A stretch of 64,000 bases of DNA, taken from Flavobacteriales bacterium (GTDB lineage Bacteria; Bacteroidota; Bacteroidia; UBA10329). Location: the NCBI GenBank assembly GCA_020635495.1, contig JACJZQ010000007.1:110432-174431 (forward strand). The letters are read 5' to 3'. The translations under genes were made by a program, and so were the position numbers. Position 1 is the stretch's first letter, and each line of letters begins with the position of its first letter. This document shows positions 9,278 through 17,830 of this stretch, in pieces. The notes beneath the pieces are model-generated. The model was given only the letters and a program-made list of their open reading frames with translations, searched no databases and was not told the DNA's origin.

Positions 9278-10573
9278 CTATCTGTTCTTGATAAACTTCA
9301 TGCTTTTGCCCAAGAATTGAGCTTCAGCACCAAGAAGTTCTTCAATACGCAACAGCTGATTGTACTTGGCGATACGGTCTGAACGCGATGCAGAACCGGT
9401 CTTTATCTGACCTGTTCCTAACGCAACTGCAAGGTCTGCAATGGTTACATCTTCCGTTTCTCCAGAGCGGTGGCTCATAACAGATGTGTAACGATTTGCA
9501 GTGGCCAACCTCACCGCATCAATCGTTTCAGATAATGAGCCGATCTGGTTCACCTTCACAAGAATTGAATTGGCGATACCATTTTCAATTCCACGGCTCA
9601 AACGCTCAACATTAGTTACGAAAAGGTCATCACCAACTAATTGGACCTTGTCTCCAATGGCTGTCGTCAATTCTTTCCAACCATCCCAATCGTTTTCATC
9701 CAATCCATCTTCAATGGAGACGATTGGATACTTTTCAGTCCACTCTTTCCAAAGTGAAGCCATTTCGGAACTGGTCAATTTATCACCTGATGATTTGTGT
9801 AGATGATAAACACCTTCATCCTTCAAATAGAACTCAGATGAAGCTGCGTCCATGGCCATGTAAATATCCTCACCTGGACGGTAACCAGCGTTCTCAATAG
9901 CTTTCAGAATAACCTCAACCGCTTCATCGTTTGATTTGAGGTTGGGTGCAAATCCGCCTTCGTCTCCAACGTTGGTTGAATAGCCTTTATCATTCAGAAC
10001 CTTCTTCAAATGATGGAAAACTTCGGTTCCCATTCTCAGACATTCCGAGAACGAATCGGCTCCAGCCGGCATGATCATGAATTCCTGAAAGTCGATACTA
10101 TTATCAGCATGCGAACCACCATTGATGATGTTCATCATCGGAACAGGAAGTAGATTTGAATTCACACCACCAACATATCTGAAAAGCGGCTGACCGGCTT
10201 CTTCAGCAGCTGCTTTTGCCACCGCCATAGAAACACCCAGAATGGCGTTCGCTCCTAGATTTCCCTTGTTGGCTGTTCCGTCCAACTCCATCATTCGCTT
10301 ATCAATCAGGTGTTGATCGAAAACATAGCCTCCGGTTATCGCTTCGGCAATTGGTCCATTCACATTCTCAACTGCTTTCAACACTCCTTTTCCAAGGAAC
10401 CTGCTTTTATCGCCATCGCGAAGCTCAACTGCCTCGTGCTCTCCAGTTGAGGCTCCTGAAGGAACTGCAGCGCGACCAAGCACTCCATTCTGGGTGATGA
10501 CATCGACCTCTACGGTCGGGTTTCCGCGAGAATCCAATATCTGACGGGCACTAACTTTTGCGATGTAAGTCAT
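9278..10573 (-). CDS. eno: enolase
   Basis: Enolase converts 2-phosphoglycerate to phosphoenolpyruvate in glycolysis. The 431 residues match the usual bacterial length. Clear family stretches are the N-terminal ARQILDSRGNPTVEVDV, GASTGEHEAVELRDGD, the metal and active-site segment SIEDGLDENDWDGW, the lysine-containing SILVKVNQIGSL, and the C-terminal SHRSGETEDVTIADLAV with KTGSASRSDR. carA ends 34 bases upstream, so carA-eno and possibly the UbiD gene are one transcription unit. Confidence 0.97.
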   Translation of the reverse strand: MTYIAKVSARQILDSRGNPTVEVDVITQNGVLGRAAVPSGASTGEHEAVELRDGDKSRFLGKGVLKAVENVNGPIAEAITGGYVFDQHLIDKRMMELDGTANKGNLGANAILGVSMAVAKAAAEEAGQPLFRYVGGVNSNLLPVPMMNIINGGSHADNSIDFQEFMIMPAGADSFSECLRMGTEVFHHLKKVLNDKGYSTNVGDEGGFAPNLKSNDEAVEVILKAIENAGYRPGEDIYMAMDAASSEFYLKDEGVYHLHKSSGDKLTSSEMASLWKEWTEKYPIVSIEDGLDENDWDGWKELTTAIGDKVQLVGDDLFVTNVERLSRGIENGIANSILVKVNQIGSLSETIDAVRLATANRYTSVMSHRSGETEDVTIADLAVALGTGQIKTGSASRSDRIAKYNQLLRIEELLGAEAQFLGKSMKFIKNR

Positions 10574-10607
10574 TAACTAGTGATTAGTGAATTAGTTGAT
10601 CAGTGAA

Positions 10608-11717
10608 TTAGGCTGGTACCATTTTCATGCTTTCCACAAATTGGTCGAACAGATAGCGGCTATCGTTCGGGCCAGGAGATGATTCTGGGTGATACTGTAC
10701 GCTGAAAACCGGACGTCCTTTCAATCGTAATCCAGCCACCGTGTTATCGTTCAAGTGAACATGTGTGATCTCCATTTCAGCGTGGTTTTCACAGTCCTCG
10801 CGTTTTACCACAAAACCATGATTCTGAGATGTTACCTCACACTTGCCAGTGATCAGGTTCTTGATAGGATGGTTGATGCCTCTATGACCATTGTGCATTT
10901 TGTAGGTAGCTATTCCTTGACTGATGGCCATGACCTGATGTCCTAAGCAAATTCCGAATACCGGAATTCCAGAATCGATCATCTTAGTAACCGTTTCGCT
11001 AACCTGTGGCATAGCGGCTGGATCGCCAGGGCCATTTGAAATCATAAAACCATCCGGGTTCCAATCTTTGATATCCTCAAAAGAAGCATCCATTGGGAAT
11101 ACCTTTAAAAAGCACCCTCGGTCTGACAGACACCGAAGAATATTCTTCTTGACACCGATATCGAGAACGGCAACACGATGGTCAGCGTTCTCGTCACCAA
11201 AGGAATACGGCTCTTTTGTACAGACCTTCGTAGAGAGCTCTAAGCCTTCCATGGATGGAACTGCATCCAGTTTTTTCTTCAGAACATCAACATTCAATTC
11301 TTCAGAGGATATGATAGCGTTCATTGCGCCTTTATCACGAATATGCTGTACAACTGCCCGAGTATCAATGTCTGAGATTCCAACAACAGCATTATCTTCA
11401 AAGTAATCTTGGATGTTTCCTTCTGCTCTAGGACGACTGTAATTGGGTGAGAAATATTTGCACACCAACCCGCTGATCTTCATGCCTTCAGATTCCACAT
11501 CTTCCTCACAAACACCGTAATTACCGATGTGCACATGAGCAGTGACCATGATCTGGCCATAGTATGATGGATCTGTAAAGATTTCCTGATAACCCGTCAT
11601 ACCGGTATTGAAGCAGATCTCGCCAGTTGTTGTTCCGATTTTTCCTGCGGCTTTGCCTTTAAATACGGTACCGTCTTGAAGTAATAGTATGGCGTCAGGT
11701 CTGTTCTGGTATTTCAT
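10608..11717 (-). CDS. carA: carbamoyl-phosphate synthase small (glutaminase) subunit
   Basis: CarA hydrolyses glutamine and channels ammonia to CarB for carbamoyl phosphate used in pyrimidine and arginine synthesis. The N-terminal CPSase small-chain domain starts DAILLLQDGTVFKGKAAG. The class I amidotransferase domain carries the nucleophile elbow FGICLGHQVMAI and the catalytic His-Glu in QYHPESSPGP. I choose the ATG at 11715-11717 (369 residues). The in-frame start further upstream (to 11780) would add 21 unrelated residues encoded by the rplQ terminator hairpin. carB is not in this window. Confidence 0.95.
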   Translation of the reverse strand: MKYQNRPDAILLLQDGTVFKGKAAGKIGTTTGEICFNTGMTGYQEIFTDPSYYGQIMVTAHVHIGNYGVCEEDVESEGMKISGLVCKYFSPNYSRPRAEGNIQDYFEDNAVVGISDIDTRAVVQHIRDKGAMNAIISSEELNVDVLKKKLDAVPSMEGLELSTKVCTKEPYSFGDENADHRVAVLDIGVKKNILRCLSDRGCFLKVFPMDASFEDIKDWNPDGFMISNGPGDPAAMPQVSETVTKMIDSGIPVFGICLGHQVMAISQGIATYKMHNGHRGINHPIKNLITGKCEVTSQNHGFVVKREDCENHAEMEITHVHLNDNTVAGLRLKGRPVFSVQYHPESSPGPNDSRYLFDQFVESMKMVPA

Positions 11718-11741
11718 CTGCTTTTGGGTTTGGGCAAAATT

Positions 11742-11775
11742 AAAAAAGGACGAACCTGCATCGGTCCGTCCTTTT
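11742..11775 (-). terminator. intrinsic terminator of the ribosomal protein run
   Basis: On the minus strand a 13-bp stem with one G-U wobble (AAAAGGACGGACC pairing with GGTTCGTCCTTTT) is followed by a T run. It lies 27 bases past the rplQ stop and just upstream of carA, closing the str-S10-spc-alpha cluster. Confidence 0.85.
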
Positions 11776-11801
11776 CTCAACTTTTAAACACGTTTTGAAA
11801 A

Positions 11802-12410
11802 TCAAGCTTCCTTCTTCTCTTCTCCTCCTTCTTCCTCTTTCGGAGCTTCATCAGTTGTTGTCTCTTCTGCTTTGGATTCAGCAACCGGAGCCTCTTCTGT
11901 CTTAGCCTCTGGAGCTTCAACAACTTCCTCAGCAACTTCTGCTTTTGGCTCTTCAACTTTAGCTTCTGCAGCTGGAGCGGCAGCAGCCTTGCTTCCACCA
12001 CCTCTTCTGCTTCTTCTGGCTTTTTTAGGCTTAGCTTCTTTAACAAGAAGTTCGTTAAAGTCTACCAACTCTATCATGGCCATATCAGCACTGTCTCCCA
12101 ATCTTGTTGGAAGCTTGATGATACGTGTGTAGCCCCCTGGACGGTCGGCAACTTTAGGAGATACCTCCTTAAAAAGTTCTGCTGTAGCTACCTTATCGTT
12201 CAGGTAACTGAACACAACTCTTCTAGAGTTTGTCTCGTCCTCTTTCGACTTTGTGATAAGTGGCTCCACATAAGAACGAAGCGCTTTCGCCTTAGCTACA
12301 GTTGTTGTGATACGCTTGTGTATGATCAACGAACTGGCCATGTTAGCGAGCATTGCTCTTCTGTGACCTTTCTTTCTACCTAAATGGTTAAAACCTTTCC
12401 TATGTCTCAT
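11802..12410 (-). CDS. rplQ: 50S ribosomal protein bL17 with long acidic C-terminal extension
   Basis: Residues ~1-120 are a normal bL17 (MRHRKGFNHLGRKKGHR, ANMASSLIIHKRITTT, GGYTRIIKLPTRLGDSADMA), a large-subunit protein near the exit tunnel. Residues ~130-202 are an added tail: first a basic patch KKARRSRRGGG, then low-complexity Ala/Glu/Pro/Val sequence ending GGEEKKEA. E. coli L17 has 127 residues. The tail resembles the one on bS16 (41877-42524) in this window. It is the last gene of the alpha operon, 69 bases after rpoA. That gap holds repeated AGCTT/CAAGC words but no clear signal. Confidence 0.96.
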   Translation of the reverse strand: MRHRKGFNHLGRKKGHRRAMLANMASSLIIHKRITTTVAKAKALRSYVEPLITKSKEDETNSRRVVFSYLNDKVATAELFKEVSPKVADRPGGYTRIIKLPTRLGDSADMAMIELVDFNELLVKEAKPKKARRSRRGGGSKAAAAPAAEAKVEEPKAEVAEEVVEAPEAKTEEAPVAESKAEETTTDEAPKEEEGGEEKKEA

Positions 12411-12479
12411 CTTTCTAGCTTACAGCTTCAAGTTTCAAGCTTCAATACGATAGCTTGGAGCTTTCTACTTGGGTCAATA

Positions 12480-13472
12480 TTATTCTTCGTCTAATCTGTA
12501 TTTAGAAACGTTCATTCCGAAAGTCAAGTTCTTAGAGTGAACCAGGTCTTCCAGCTCAGTAAGAGATTTCTTACCGAAGTTTCTGAATTTCAACAGGTCG
12601 TTCTTGTTGTAAGAAACAAGGTCTCCCAATGTTTCAACGTCTGCTGCTTTCAAACAATTAAGTGCACGAACCGATAGGTCCATATCAACCAATCTTGTCT
12701 TCAACAACTGACGCATGTGCAATGCGTTCTCATCGAACTCCTCAGCAGGCTTCTTAACCTCAGTTTCCAAAGCGATCTTCTCGTCAGAGAACAACATGAA
12801 GTGGTGGATAAGAATCTTAGCAGCTTCTTTCAACGCTTCCTTCGGATGAATAGAACCATCGGTTGTGATTTCCATGGTCAGCTTCTCGTAGTCCGTCTTC
12901 TGTTCAACACGGAAGTTGTCGATAGAATACTTCACATTCTTAATTGGTGTGAAGATGGCATCGATAGCAATTGTTCCTACTGGAGCACTTGATGGTTTGT
13001 TCTCTTCTGCGGGAACATATCCTCTGCCTTTATCAATGGTAAGATCAAAGTTAAGTTTAACCGATTTCTCCATGTGGCAGATCACCAATTCCGGATTCAA
13101 CACTTGGAATCCAGATAGGAACTTGCCAATATCTCCAGCAGTCAGCTTATCCTGACCAGAAATGCTGATGGTAGCTCTTTCACTTTCCTGAGTGTCGATC
13201 TGACGCTTGAATCGAACCTGCTTCAGGTTTAGAACGATTTCTGTTACGTCTTCAACAACGCCATCAACTGTTGAGAATTCGTGATCAACTCCATCTATTC
13301 TTAGTGATGTAATTGCGAACCCTTCCAGAGAGTTAAGAAGAATTCTTCTCAACGAGTTACCGATAGTTATACCGTAACCTGGTTCAAGTGGACGGAATTC
13401 GAATTCTCCAACACGCTCATCTGAATTGAGCATGATGACTTTATCAGGTTTTTGAAAATCAAGTATTGCCAT
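12480..13472 (-). CDS. rpoA: DNA-directed RNA polymerase subunit alpha
   Basis: RpoA nucleates RNA polymerase assembly and contacts upstream promoter DNA and activators. Its 330 residues are close to the E. coli 329. The N-terminal dimerisation domain includes GYGITIGNSLRRILLNSLEG, and the C-terminal domain has the helix-hairpin-helix region AADVETLGDLVSYNKNDLLKFRNFGKKSL split over about residues 280-310. It sits between rpsD and rplQ in the classical alpha operon order. Confidence 0.98.
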   Translation of the reverse strand: MAILDFQKPDKVIMLNSDERVGEFEFRPLEPGYGITIGNSLRRILLNSLEGFAITSLRIDGVDHEFSTVDGVVEDVTEIVLNLKQVRFKRQIDTQESERATISISGQDKLTAGDIGKFLSGFQVLNPELVICHMEKSVKLNFDLTIDKGRGYVPAEENKPSSAPVGTIAIDAIFTPIKNVKYSIDNFRVEQKTDYEKLTMEITTDGSIHPKEALKEAAKILIHHFMLFSDEKIALETEVKKPAEEFDENALHMRQLLKTRLVDMDLSVRALNCLKAADVETLGDLVSYNKNDLLKFRNFGKKSLTELEDLVHSKNLTFGMNVSKYRLDEE

Positions 13473-13498
13473 GATTGTTTGTTGCCTTTTAGCAGTTA

Positions 13499-14104
13499 TT
13501 ACTTAGAGTACAATTCAACGATAAGTTGCTCGTTGATATTCTCAGGAATTTCTTCTCTTGTTGGGTAGTGCATGAACTCTCCTTCCAAGTTGCTTGGATT
13601 CCAGTTCAACCATTCGCTTTTACATGGATTTGCAGCCACTGATTCGCTTACAACTTCCAATGATTTTGAACGCTCTCTTACCGCTACTTTATCTCCAGGG
13701 CGCAACTGACGAGAAGGAACATTACATACCTCTCCGTTTACGGTAATATGTCTGTGAGACACCAACTGACGTGCTGCTGCTCTTGAATTGGCCACGCCTA
13801 GTCTGAAGATCGTGTTGTCCAATCTGGCTTCGCAGAATTGAAGCAAAAGCTCACCGGTAATACCAGCCTTCGAAGAAGCCTTCTTAAAGAGGTTCTCGAA
13901 CTGACGCTCCAGCATACCATAAGTATACTTGGCCTTTTGCTTCTCCATTAGCTGCACACCGTAATCAGACTGTTTTCTTCTTCGTCTGTTATTACCATGA
14001 GCACCAGGAGGGTAATTCTTCTTCTCCAAATACTTATCCGGTCCGTAAATAGCTTCTCCGAACTTTCTTGCAATCTTAGATTTTGGTCCTATATATCTGG
14101 CCAT
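13499..14104 (-). CDS. rpsD: 30S ribosomal protein uS4
   Basis: This is a primary 16S rRNA binder in 30S assembly and part of the mRNA entry region. It is 201 residues long. The opening MARYIGPKSKIARKFGE is the family start, and the S4 RNA-binding domain is visible as LDNTIFRLGVANSRAAARQL followed by HRHITVNGEVCNVPS. No CxxC zinc motif is present. rpsK is 21 bases upstream and rpoA 26 downstream, so it is part of the alpha operon. Confidence 0.98.
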   Translation of the reverse strand: MARYIGPKSKIARKFGEAIYGPDKYLEKKNYPPGAHGNNRRRRKQSDYGVQLMEKQKAKYTYGMLERQFENLFKKASSKAGITGELLLQFCEARLDNTIFRLGVANSRAAARQLVSHRHITVNGEVCNVPSRQLRPGDKVAVRERSKSLEVVSESVAANPCKSEWLNWNPSNLEGEFMHYPTREEIPENINEQLIVELYSK

Positions 14105-14125
14105 TTCGCTTAAATAATGCGTGTA

Positions 14126-14515
14126 TTAAACTCTTCTTTTCTTTGGTGGACGACATCCATTGTGCGGTACTGGCGTAATGTCAACTATCTCAGTAACCTC
14201 AATACCGCTTGCATGAAGGTTTCTTATTGCTGATTCACGACCACCACCAGGTCCTTTTACAAATACCTTCACTTTTCTCAAACCTGCTTCGTAAGCAACT
14301 TTTGCACAGTCTGCAGCTGCGGTCTGAGCAGCATAAGGTGTGTTCTTTTTAGAACCTCTGAAACCCTGCTTACCTGCAGAGGACCAAGAAATAACCTCGC
14401 CTTTGGTGTTGGTAAGTGAGATGATAATGTTGTTGAAAGTTGCATTGATATGCGCTTCTCCAACAGCATCAACCTTAACGGTTCTTTTTCTGGTAGTTTT
14501 TGATGTCTTTGCCAT
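14126..14515 (-). CDS. rpsK: 30S ribosomal protein uS11
   Basis: uS11 lies on the 30S platform near the mRNA exit. It is 129 residues. The conserved core AHINATFNNIIISLTNTKGE, the SSAGKQGFRGSKKNTPYAAQ segment and the C-terminal ITPVPHNGCRPPKKRRV identify it without doubt. It lies between rpsM and rpsD as usual. Confidence 0.98.
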   Translation of the reverse strand: MAKTSKTTRKRTVKVDAVGEAHINATFNNIIISLTNTKGEVISWSSAGKQGFRGSKKNTPYAAQTAAADCAKVAYEAGLRKVKVFVKGPGGGRESAIRNLHASGIEVTEIVDITPVPHNGCRPPKKRRV

Positions 14516-14540
14516 TTCCTCGAATTATCGAAGTGTATTA

Positions 14541-14915
14541 TTACTTGGTTACCTTCTTCTTGTTAGCAACCGTCTTTCTTTTTCCTTTTCTCGTTCTTGA
14601 GTTGTTCTTTGTTCTCTGACCTCTCAACGGAAGTCCGGAACGGTGACGGATACCTCTGTAACAACCGATGTCCATCAGACGTTTGATGTTCATTTGTGTC
14701 TCAGAACGAAGCTCACCCTCTGTCTTGATTGTACTGATGGCCTGACGGATAGCTGCTTGCTCATCGTCATCCCAATCCTGAACTTTCTTATCGCGATCGA
14801 TCTTTGCACCATCCAAGATGTGCTGAGCTGTTACTCTACCGATACCATAGATATAAGTTAGACCTATTTCGCCTCTCTTATTCTTTGGAAGATCTATACC
14901 TGCAATTCTTGCCAT
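14541..14915 (-). CDS. rpsM: 30S ribosomal protein uS13
   Basis: uS13 is a 30S head protein contacting 5S/23S rRNA bridges and the P-site tRNA. It has 124 residues, beginning MARIAGIDLPKNKRGEIGLT with the helix-hairpin-helix YIYGIGRVTAQHIL. The basic tail includes HRSGLPLRGQRTKNNSRTRKG. It is the first gene of the alpha block, preceded by rpmJ. Confidence 0.98.
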   Translation of the reverse strand: MARIAGIDLPKNKRGEIGLTYIYGIGRVTAQHILDGAKIDRDKKVQDWDDDEQAAIRQAISTIKTEGELRSETQMNIKRLMDIGCYRGIRHRSGLPLRGQRTKNNSRTRKGKRKTVANKKKVTK

Positions 14916-14941
14916 TTTCTTCTTTCTGTACTATTAATAGG

Positions 14942-15058
14942 TTACCCCTGACGCTGCTTAAAGCGAGGATTCTTCTTGTTGATCACGTAAACACGTCCTT
15001 TTCTCTTGACGATTTTGCAATCTGCACTTCTCTTCTTTACTGATGCTCTGACTTTCAT
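14942..15058 (-). CDS. rpmJ: 50S ribosomal protein bL36 (zinc-free form)
   Basis: A short 38-residue gene between infA and rpsM, beginning MKVRASVKKRSADCK and ending RFKQRQG. It is the smallest large-subunit protein, near the GTPase-associated region. The zinc-binding set of the classical form (C11, C14, C27, H33) is reduced to C14 only: position 11 is Ser, 27 Asn and 33 Phe. It is therefore the zinc-independent (C-minus) type. Position in the infA-rpmJ-rpsM order confirms the call. Confidence 0.96.
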   Translation of the reverse strand: MKVRASVKKRSADCKIVKRKGRVYVINKKNPRFKQRQG

Positions 15059-15065
15059 CTCGCAA

Positions 15066-15284
15066 TTATTTATATCGGTAAGTAATTCGGCCTTTCGATA
15101 GATCGTAAGGACTCATTTCAACTTTCACTTTGTCTCCTGGAAGAATCTTGATGTAATGCATCCTCATCTTTCCAGAAATGTGGGCGGTTATAACATGCCC
15201 GTTTTCCAACTCCACGCGGAACATTGCATTTGACAGCGCTTCCACCACTGTTCCATCTTGACTTATGGATGCCTGTTTCGCCAT
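15066..15284 (-). CDS. infA: translation initiation factor IF-1
   Basis: A 72-residue S1/OB-fold protein that occupies the A site of the 30S subunit during initiation. The sequence MAKQASISQDGTVVEAL, FRVELENGHVITAHISGKMR and KVKVEMSPYDLSKGRITYR is typical. It lies directly after secY (6 bases). A map gene, often found between secY and infA in other bacteria, is absent. Confidence 0.97.
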   Translation of the reverse strand: MAKQASISQDGTVVEALSNAMFRVELENGHVITAHISGKMRMHYIKILPGDKVKVEMSPYDLSKGRITYRYK

Positions 15285-15290
15285 TCTTTC

Positions 15291-16637
15291 TTAAGCGGAC
15301 ATACTCATTGATGAACGCCCCTTAATTCTTCCCGACTTCATCAATCCGTCATAATGACGCATTAACAAGTGGCTTTCAATCTGCTGAAGTGTATCCAACA
15401 CAACACCAACCATGATCAACAATGATGTACCCCCATAGAATTGTGCAAACTGTGCGTTAACCCCCGCAATCATTGCAAACGATGGAAGGATGGCGATAAT
15501 ACCTAGGAAGATAGAACCTGGTAGGGTAATTCTCGACATGATATTATCGATGTACTCAGCGGTTTTTCTTCCTGGCTTAACGCCTGGAATGAATCCTCCA
15601 TTTCTCTTCATATCCTCAGCCATCTGATTTGGATTGATGGTGATTGCCGTATAGAAATACGTGAAGATGATGATGAGCAGGAAGAACGTAATGTTGTATG
15701 CCGGTCCAGTAAAGTCAGAGAACGCAGTAACAAACCATGAACCGCTATCTCCTGCAAATCCTCCCAATGTAATTGGAACGAACATGATAGCCTGCGCAAA
15801 AATGATAGGCATTACACCTGCTGCATTCACCTTCAATGGAATATACTGACGGGTTCCACCTTGTGGAAGCGCTTGTCTTCCTGAGATAGCTGCTCTTGCC
15901 ACCTGTACTGGTATTCTACGTGTTCCTTGAACAAGAAGGATTGACAATACGATAACCAACAGTAGGATCACCATTTCAATCAGGAAGATGACCAAACCAC
16001 CACCAGACTGCTCCAATTTAGAGAAGAACTCTGCCATGAACGAGAATGGAAGTGCTGCAATGATTCCAACCATGATCAGCAATGAGATACCGTTTCCGAT
16101 TCCTTTGTCAGTGATTCTTTCTCCCAACCACATTACGAAGATGGTACCGGTAATAAGAATCAACCACGCAGTGAACCAGAACAAACTTGGAGACACCAAG
16201 AATGCATCTGTTGGAAGCTGAGACTGAAGGTTGGCGATGTAACCAGGAGCTTGCCCCGCTGTAATAAGGATTGTCAGGTATCTGGTGTACTGATTGATCT
16301 TCTTTCTTCCGCTCTCACCTTCTTTCTGAAGTTTCTGCAATGCCGGAACCGCCATACCTGCCAACTGCAACACAATGGATGCAGAGATGTAAGGCATAAT
16401 ACCCAAAGCAAAAATGGAAGCGTTTGAGAACGCTCCTCCAGAGAACATGTTCAACAAGCCAAGGATACCGTCAGAAGTCTGAGCCTGAAGCGCACCCAAT
16501 TTTGCTGGGTCCAATCCTGGCAACACCACAAACGAACCTACCCTGTAAATAAGAATGAAACCTAAGGTGTTCAGAATCCTGTTCCTTAGGTCCTCAATCT
16601 TCCAGATGTTCTGAAGTGTATTTAAAAAGTTCTTCAT
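15291..16637 (-). CDS. secY: preprotein translocase channel subunit SecY
   Basis: SecY forms the inner-membrane protein-conducting channel with SecE and SecG. It is 448 residues with ten predicted membrane segments. Recognisable parts are the N-terminal EDLRNRILNTLGFILIYRVG, the GISLLIMVGIIAALP loop, the cytoplasmic PVQVARAAISGRQALPQGGTR region and the C-terminal MRHYDGLMKSGRIKGR. It ends the spc part of the cluster directly after rplO. Confidence 0.97.
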   Translation of the reverse strand: MKNFLNTLQNIWKIEDLRNRILNTLGFILIYRVGSFVVLPGLDPAKLGALQAQTSDGILGLLNMFSGGAFSNASIFALGIMPYISASIVLQLAGMAVPALQKLQKEGESGRKKINQYTRYLTILITAGQAPGYIANLQSQLPTDAFLVSPSLFWFTAWLILITGTIFVMWLGERITDKGIGNGISLLIMVGIIAALPFSFMAEFFSKLEQSGGGLVIFLIEMVILLLVIVLSILLVQGTRRIPVQVARAAISGRQALPQGGTRQYIPLKVNAAGVMPIIFAQAIMFVPITLGGFAGDSGSWFVTAFSDFTGPAYNITFFLLIIIFTYFYTAITINPNQMAEDMKRNGGFIPGVKPGRKTAEYIDNIMSRITLPGSIFLGIIAILPSFAMIAGVNAQFAQFYGGTSLLIMVGVVLDTLQQIESHLLMRHYDGLMKSGRIKGRSSMSMSA

Positions 16638-16643
16638 TTACTC

Positions 16644-17090
16644 TTATAGTGAAGTTGCTGTTCCGCCAGCCGCTTCAATTGCACTCAATGCTGTTTTAGA
16701 GAATTTGTGAGCTGTAACATCCAATTTGGCTTTAAGCTCTCCTCTGCCTAGAATCTTAACAAGGTCATTCTTGTTAGCAAGACCGTTTTCAACAAGAACC
16801 TCTGGAGTAATAGCATTTACCTTTTTCTCATCAGCTAGTTTCTGAAGTGTATCAAGGTTAATTCCATGGTACTCTACTCTGAACGGATTCTTGAATCCGA
16901 ACTTAGGCACACGTCTTTGAAGTGGCATCTGACCTCCTTCAAATCCGATCTTCTTGCTGTAACCAGATCGCGATTTCTGACCTTTGTGACCACGTGTAGA
17001 TGTACCACCGTGTCCGCTTCCTTCACCACGTCCGATTCTCTTTCTACTCTTAGTAGAACCTTCTGCAGGTTTTAATTTTTCCAGACCCAT
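16644..17090 (-). CDS. rplO: 50S ribosomal protein uL15
   Basis: uL15 is a late-assembling large-subunit protein. It is 148 residues with the Gly/Arg-rich N-terminal part KRIGRGEGSGHGGTSTRGHK and GGQMPLQRRVPKFGFKNP, then the conserved C-terminal KFSKTALSAIEAAGG. The secY start is six bases downstream. rpmD lies just upstream. Confidence 0.98.
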   Translation of the reverse strand: MGLEKLKPAEGSTKSRKRIGRGEGSGHGGTSTRGHKGQKSRSGYSKKIGFEGGQMPLQRRVPKFGFKNPFRVEYHGINLDTLQKLADEKKVNAITPEVLVENGLANKNDLVKILGRGELKAKLDVTAHKFSKTALSAIEAAGGTATSL

Positions 17091-17110
17091 CGTTATAAAT
17101 CGTTATCTGA

Positions 17111-17290
17111 TTACTTCTCAATTACTTCTACCATGTGAGCCACTTTGGCAACCATTCCCAGAATCTGAGGGTTTGCTTCGTGTTCTACAACTTGGTTCAA
17201 TTTCCTTAGGCCTAGGGCCTGAAGCGTCTTCTTCTGTCTTGCTGGACGGTTGATAGCGCTCTTAACTTGTTTTACCTTGATCTTAGCCAT
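17111..17290 (-). CDS. rpmD: 50S ribosomal protein uL30
   Basis: A 59-residue gene between rpsE and rplO. The protein starts MAKIKVKQVKSAINRPARQ and contains the family pattern QALGLRKLNQ and an end HMVEVIEK. Start ATG is at 17288-17290 and stop TAA at 17111-17113. Order rpsE-rpmD-rplO is the standard spc order and supports the call. Confidence 0.97.
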   Translation of the reverse strand: MAKIKVKQVKSAINRPARQKKTLQALGLRKLNQVVEHEANPQILGMVAKVAHMVEVIEK

Positions 17291-17309
17291 TTCGCTTTTC
17301 CTTTAACGG

Positions 17310-17813
17310 TTACCCGTTGAATACCACATCAAGTTTTACTCCTCTCTGATTTGATACTGCAATCGCATCTTTCATTCCGCTCAACGCATTGAAAGTTGCC
17401 TTTACCACGTTGTGAGGGTTTGAAGATCCCTTAGACTTGGCAAGTACGTTTTTCACACCCGCAGCCTCAAGAACAGCTCTCATTGAACCTCCTGCAATAA
17501 CACCGGTACCTCGAGAAGCTGGCTTCATGAATACGCGTGCTCCACAGTATTTCACCTCTGTTTCGTGCGGTATGGTTTCGTTGATGATAGGAACTTTGAT
17601 CAAGTTCTTCTTAGCATCATCGATTCCCTTCGCGATAGCCTCGGTTACTTCTTTGGCTTTTCCAAGTCCGTGACCAACCACTCCGTTCTCGTCTCCAACA
17701 ACCACAATGGCTGAGAAACTGAAGGTTCTACCACCCTTGGTAACCTTTGTAACTCGCTGAATTCCGACAACTCGGTCTTTCAGTTCAATATCTGTCGATT
17801 TTACTCTGCTCAT
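17310..17813 (-). CDS. rpsE: 30S ribosomal protein uS5
   Basis: uS5 acts in decoding fidelity and mRNA unwinding at the entry tunnel. It has 167 residues: a double-stranded RNA-binding-like N-terminal domain (ELKDRVVGIQRVTKVTKGGR, VVGDENGVVGHGLGKAKEV) and the C-terminal fold with RGTGVIAGGSMRAVLEAAG. It is positioned between rplR and rpmD. Confidence 0.98.
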   Translation of the reverse strand: MSRVKSTDIELKDRVVGIQRVTKVTKGGRTFSFSAIVVVGDENGVVGHGLGKAKEVTEAIAKGIDDAKKNLIKVPIINETIPHETEVKYCGARVFMKPASRGTGVIAGGSMRAVLEAAGVKNVLAKSKGSSNPHNVVKATFNALSGMKDAIAVSNQRGVKLDVVFNG

Positions 17814-17830
17814 CTCTTTGAATTCAGCGA

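Noticed and set aside
10574..10607. Twice-occurring AGTGAATTAG between eno and carA
   Set aside because: Only two short copies in 34 bases and no dyad; likely chance in an AT-rich gap.
11777..12046. 89-residue Lys/Leu-rich minus-strand frame
   Set aside because: Alternate frame of the rplQ low-complexity tail.
12411..12479. Repeated AGCTT/TTCAAG words between rpoA and rplQ
   Set aside because: Only a short, imperfect repetition with no clear hairpin or gene; could be an intergenic repeat but not supportable.
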